This document shows, piece by piece, positions 29,352 to 32,509 of a DNA stretch of 32,509 nt. Source of the DNA: Methanobacteriaceae archaeon (GTDB taxonomy: Archaea; Methanobacteriota; Methanobacteria; Methanobacteriales; Methanobacteriaceae). The translations under genes and the position numbers were made by a program. The stretch's first letter is position 1. Every line of letters starts with the position of its first letter. The notes below the pieces were generated by a model. It had not been told where the DNA came from. It made no database searches and saw only the letters and a program-made list of their open reading frames with translations. Where the stretch lies: the NCBI GenBank assembly GCA_013403005.1, contig JACBOA010000016.1, positions 1 through 32,509 on the forward strand. Direction: 5' to 3'.

Positions 29352-29427
29352 TGTTCACAGTAAATAGTAGTTGTAACTATAAGTATTTGTGAATTAACAA
29401 ATACTATTGGAATAAAATGTGTGAACA
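29352..29427 (+). promoter_or_regulatory. Structured leader upstream of the adhesin-like gene
   Basis: An outer 8-bp pair, TGTTCACA (29352-29359) with TGTGAACA (29420-29427), encloses a perfect 9-bp hairpin, AGTATTTGT (29382-29390) with ACAAATACT (29397-29405), loop GAATTA. It could act as an RNA element or as a binding site in DNA. Confidence 0.5.
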
Positions 29428-29517
29428 ATATTAGAATTTAAAATCAATTTTTACTGTTTAAATAATGCTGCACATATCAAATTCAATACCGATACTCAGA
29501 AGGAGTTGGAAAATAAA

Positions 29518-31095
29518 ATGAACACAGCAAAATACTTCATTCTAATATTAGCCGGATTAATGGCCTTTATAGCCATGGGATCTGTAAGTGCAGCCGACGG
29601 CGATAAATACGTAAGTTCAACCGGTCTTGACACTAATAATGGAGATTCGTTTGATACTGCATATTTAACAATACAAAAAGGTCTCGATAATGTAGCCAAC
29701 ACCAGAACAGTATACATAGCCCCGGGAACCTACTCTGGGCAAGGTAAAACCAACTTAGACGTTAAAACAGCTGAAGTAACCATTAGTGGAGCCGGCCAAG
29801 AACAAACCATAATCGATGGCCAAAACACCAACCAAATACTAATAATAAATCCTGGTGAAAAAGTCACCATCAAAAATTTAACCATACAAAAAGGTGCAGT
29901 AAATGGTGATGGAGGAGGAATCTACAACACTGGTATTTTAACTCTAAATGATTGTCGTGTACAAGACAACACTGCCAGCGACACTACCACCGGAGGAAGT
30001 GCAGAGGCCCGTGGTGGAGGAATATACAATGAGGGCACATTAACTATTAACAACAGCAACATACTAAACAACAATAACACACCGCCATATCCGAAACTGG
30101 AACTGCAAATGCCTATGGTGGAGGAATATACAACCAGATGGTACATTAACTGCCAATAATAATAGGATTGTTGGTAATTCTCCCAATGCAGTATTCAACC
30201 TAGATTCTGCAGATGTTATGTATAATTGGTGGGGTTCTAACAATCCCAGTTTTGATACTTTAATAGTGGGAACAGATAATTACACACCATGGCTATACAT
30301 GACATTAATGCTAATCCTAACATTATAAACAATGGTGGAGAAAGCACCATAACCACTAGTTTCAATAACCTATACGATGGAAAAGATTTAAACCCATTAG
30401 ATCCATCTAAAGGCCATATTCCTGATGGCACACCTGTAATCTTCTTCACTGACAAGGGAAGTATTGGATCAAAGACTATTGAAAAGCAGACCACTGCTGG
30501 TATTGCCACTGCCGCCTTAAAAGCAGATGAAACTGAGGGAGTGGCCCATGTAAATGTAGTGACAGATGATCAGACCGTAAATGTGGATGTGACTGTTAAA
30601 CCTAAATCCTCTCTATACTTAACCATAACTGGAAAGAAAAACATTGTAGGGGAAACTGTAACCTACACCATCAAAGTGGGTAACCGTGGACCAGACACGG
30701 CCAGTGATGTGGTTATGACCTACCAAATACCCCCGGGATTGGAATTTGCCAGTGCAAATGTAGATAAAGGAACCTGGACCTACCAACAAGCAACACGAAC
30801 ACTCACCTGGAATATAAATGATGTACCAGTTGGTGACCCCTACCTATGGCTAGACCTCAAATATCTAAAACCCGGAACCTACCAAATCAATCCACGTCTA
30901 TCCACCACAACCTATGACCCCACAATAGATGAGAACACAGAGAGCATAACAGTGAATGCCGCTGAAAAAATCGGCCCCAGACCTGAGCCAGTTAATGGTA
31001 AAACCGTACCTATGCAAAAAACCGGAACACCACTAACAATTCTAGTATTAGCAGTGTTAATGGTTGTTAGTGGCGTTTTTAGTGCCAAAAAATAA
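29518..31095 (+). pseudogene. Adhesin-like surface protein broken by three frameshifts
   Basis: One gene split into pieces. The ATG at 29518 has an AAGGAG site. The product begins with a signal peptide (NTAKYFILILAGLMAF, cut near VSA-A), then parallel beta-helix repeats of the GGGIYN-GTLT type. The frame shifts near 30075-30082, 30137 and 30300; each fits loss of one base, and together they return to the first frame. Read through, the protein goes on with TAISETGTANAYGGGIYNQ, DGTLTANNNRIVGN and MYNWWGSNNPS. After that come a Big_1-like Ig domain (INANPNIINNGGESTITT), a DUF11-like domain (KVGNRGPDTASDVVMTYQIPPGL) and a C-terminal membrane anchor (LTILVLAVLMVVSGVF, then AKK). Without the shifts it would be about 526 residues. 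It is either a decayed adhesin or an intact gene with sequencing errors in short base runs. Confidence 0.8.
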
Positions 31096-31534
31096 ACTAT
31101 CCCCCCTTTTAATTTTTTTTTATAACATCATATCATGAAACCTTTTTTTTATTCTAAAAAACGGTATCAATTCACTATTTTTTTTATCTTTTAACATCCT
31201 AATTACTTCATATCCATAATAAATGATTAATATTATTTTAAAACATTGTTTTTTTTGTTTTATAGGTAAAAATAATTATTATAATAGGAAATATTAGGGA
31301 TTCGGAGCATATGGGTTCGTCTCAAGATTCAGATTAACTTCCTAATATTATTTTCCCAATAAAATATTATATTAAAAAAACAATATAATCCACCAAGAAT
31401 TAGAACTTCAAAGATTAGCAGTGTATGGTAAATTAGATTAAAAATATGAAAATTTTTTTATTCGATAATGGATATTTCATATAATTTTCATTGGAAACCC
31501 CTATAAATAATTGTAAAAGGAGGTGAAAAAAAGG
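31096..31534. other. Intergenic region between surface-protein genes (439 bases)
   Basis: No ORF or RNA gene is supported. T-rich runs at 31111-31122 and 31141-31150 suit termination of the upstream gene. AATATTAGG (31290-31298) and CCTAATATT (31341-31349) form a perfect 9-bp inverted repeat with a 42-base loop. CATATAATTT at 31478-31487 is a likely TATA box for the next gene. Confidence 0.5.
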
Positions 31535-32509
31535 ATGAAAAATCGATTGTTGTTTCTGGGAGTGTCTCTGTTATTAGTGTTCATTTTATGTAATGGTGTT
31601 AGTGCTGCTGATAATAATACAACAGACATTGATGCTCAGATTATGAATGTGAACATTCCCTTCGTGGAAAACCAGGGACAAACAGATGAAGAGGTATCCT
31701 ATTATGCTAAAACATTCTACGGAACCAGCTACATAACCCAAGATAGCATTACACATCAAATACAAGGCAAAGACAACAAAACACTAGTACTAAAGGAACA
31801 ATTCCTAGACAGTAATGGAAACCCCATCAAATTCCAGGCACAGGGTGAAGACCCAACACCAACACAAGTATGCTATTTTAAAGGCAATGACCCAGATAAG
31901 TGGAAGACAAATCTACCCACCTATAACCTCATAAACCTAGGAGAGATCTATCCCGGTATCGTGGTTAAACTACGAGCAACAGGCAGCAATATTGAAAAAC
32001 TATTCTTCATAAACCCCGGCAGCAACCCCGAAAACATAAAAATACAAATACAAGGCGCCGACCAACTAGAAACAGATGAACAAGGACAACTCAACATACT
32101 AACCACTGGATTTGAACAAGTATCCATGACACCACCAAAAGCCTACCAAGACCAAGACAAAATCGAAGTACAATACCAAACACATAAAAACACCTACCAA
32201 TTCCAAATAGGAAACTACAACCAACAAAAACAACTCATCATCGACCCCACACTACAATACAGCACCTACCTCGGAGGAACCTACGGGGACTATGGATATG
32301 CTATTGCCATCGATAATAATGGCAACGCCTACATCACCGGAATGACATACTCCAACAATTTCCCTGTAACACCTGGTGTCTGCCAAGACAGCTACGCCGG
32401 GAGTGGTGATGCTTTCATAACCAAGATCAACCCCACCGGAACCACACTACAATACAGCACCTACCTCGGAGGAACCAACAACGACTATGGATATGCTATT
32501 GCCGTTGAT
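31535..32509 (+). CDS. SBBP-repeat beta-propeller surface protein (5' part, runs off the window)
   Basis: The open frame runs from the ATG at 31535 to the last base, 325 codons, so the 3' end is missing. GGAGGTG lies nine bases upstream; an in-frame GTG at 31523 is less likely because it is part of that site. The product starts with a signal peptide (MKNRLLFLGVSLLLVFILCNGVSA). Residues 40-240 form the N-terminal domain often found before SBBP repeats (FVENQGQTDEEVSYYAKTF, FFINPGSNPENIKIQIQGAD). Beta-propeller repeats of about 65 residues then begin: LQYSTYLGGTYGDYGYAIAID, GNAYITGMTYSNNFP, GDAFITKINPTGT, and a second LQYSTYLGG. It is probably secreted or surface-bound. The coding strand is unusually poor in G across much of the N-terminal domain. 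Confidence 0.85.
   Translation, partial: MKNRLLFLGVSLLLVFILCNGVSAADNNTTDIDAQIMNVNIPFVENQGQTDEEVSYYAKTFYGTSYITQDSITHQIQGKDNKTLVLKEQFLDSNGNPIKFQAQGEDPTPTQVCYFKGNDPDKWKTNLPTYNLINLGEIYPGIVVKLRATGSNIEKLFFINPGSNPENIKIQIQGADQLETDEQGQLNILTTGFEQVSMTPPKAYQDQDKIEVQYQTHKNTYQFQIGNYNQQKQLIIDPTLQYSTYLGGTYGDYGYAIAIDNNGNAYITGMTYSNNFPVTPGVCQDSYAGSGDAFITKINPTGTTLQYSTYLGGTNNDYGYAIAVD
32247..32509 (+). repeat. 195-base direct repeat in the SBBP gene
   Basis: A 35-base stretch at 32247-32281 recurs exactly at 32442-32476, an offset of 195 bases (65 codons). The next bases also match, apart from a few changes, over GACTATGGATATGCTATTGC. Such DNA-level identity suggests recent repeat duplication or conversion. Confidence 0.85.

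Larger units (their letters stand above)
29059..29517. other. Long upstream region of the adhesin-like gene (459 bases)
   Basis: No ORF is supported. The left third has seven GATC sites between 29162 and 29256. The right part holds a TATA box at 29323-29332 (TTTATATATT), a predicted leader of about 160 bases with nested inverted repeats, and an AAGGAG ribosome binding site before the ATG at 29518. Confidence 0.55.

Noticed and set aside
31261..31360. tRNA-like segment around GGTTCG
   Set aside because: A GGTTCG word is present, but no acceptor stem, anticodon arm or matching T arm can be folded.

Overview
The window is archaeal DNA from a hydrogenotrophic methanogen of the order Methanobacteriales, most likely a Methanobacterium species. 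It carries hdrA, methanogenesis marker protein 11, a CfbA/CbiX chelatase, RPA and RadA, and archaeal TATA-box promoters. Intergenic regions are AT-rich, and GTG and TTG starts follow GGAGG/GAGGTG-type ribosome binding sites. The order hdrA-radA-RPA-leuC-leuD-leuB-cysteine desulfurase-ribH agrees, from memory, with Methanothermobacter thermautotrophicus (MTH1381 to MTH1390). This central block therefore looks like conserved chromosome rather than a transferred island.

Layout from left to right. (1) 395-988 is a HemK2/PrmC-like methyltransferase. (2) 1034-3074, minus strand, holds two overlapping pilin-like membrane-anchored proteins. (3) 3451-6451, plus strand, is a probable operon: DUF35 protein, cfbA, thiL, amrS. 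(4) 6508-7791, minus strand, is a UbiD-family decarboxylase, probably the enzyme of the archaeal mevalonate pathway. (5) 7971-8260 is a short element with terminal inverted repeats, a MITE or decayed IS. (6) 8415-9470, minus strand, is a tandem PurE whose second domain has lost the catalytic His. (7) 9683-11419 is a membrane glycosyltransferase with an unusual outward C-terminal domain. (8) 11624-14629, minus strand, runs desulfurase, a 27-residue membrane peptide, ribH and marker protein 11; an eight-copy decamer array of TATA-like units lies upstream of ribH. (9) 14834-17725, minus strand, is leuCDB with a hairpin terminator. (10) 17836-18261 is a MarR-type regulator, divergent from RPA. (11) 18631-24264, plus strand, is RPA, radA and hdrA. 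(12) 24496-28014, plus strand, is a DUF169 protein, glyA, an iron-sulfur flavoprotein and a HEAT-repeat protein. (13) 28274-29058, minus strand, has two small proteins. (14) 29518 to the end has surface proteins: an adhesin-like gene broken by three single-base frameshifts, then the 5' part of an SBBP beta-propeller protein that runs off the window.

Much of the window is core metabolism: coenzyme F430/cobamide, thiamine, purine, riboflavin/F420, leucine, isoprenoid, one-carbon/H4MPT and CoM-S-S-CoB reduction. Core recombination proteins are also present. The unusual parts are the glycosyltransferase fusion, the degenerate PurE domain, the 27-residue membrane peptide, the decamer array, the short inverted-repeat element and the surface-protein region at the right edge. 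No tRNA, rRNA, CRISPR array or complete transposase gene was recognised.
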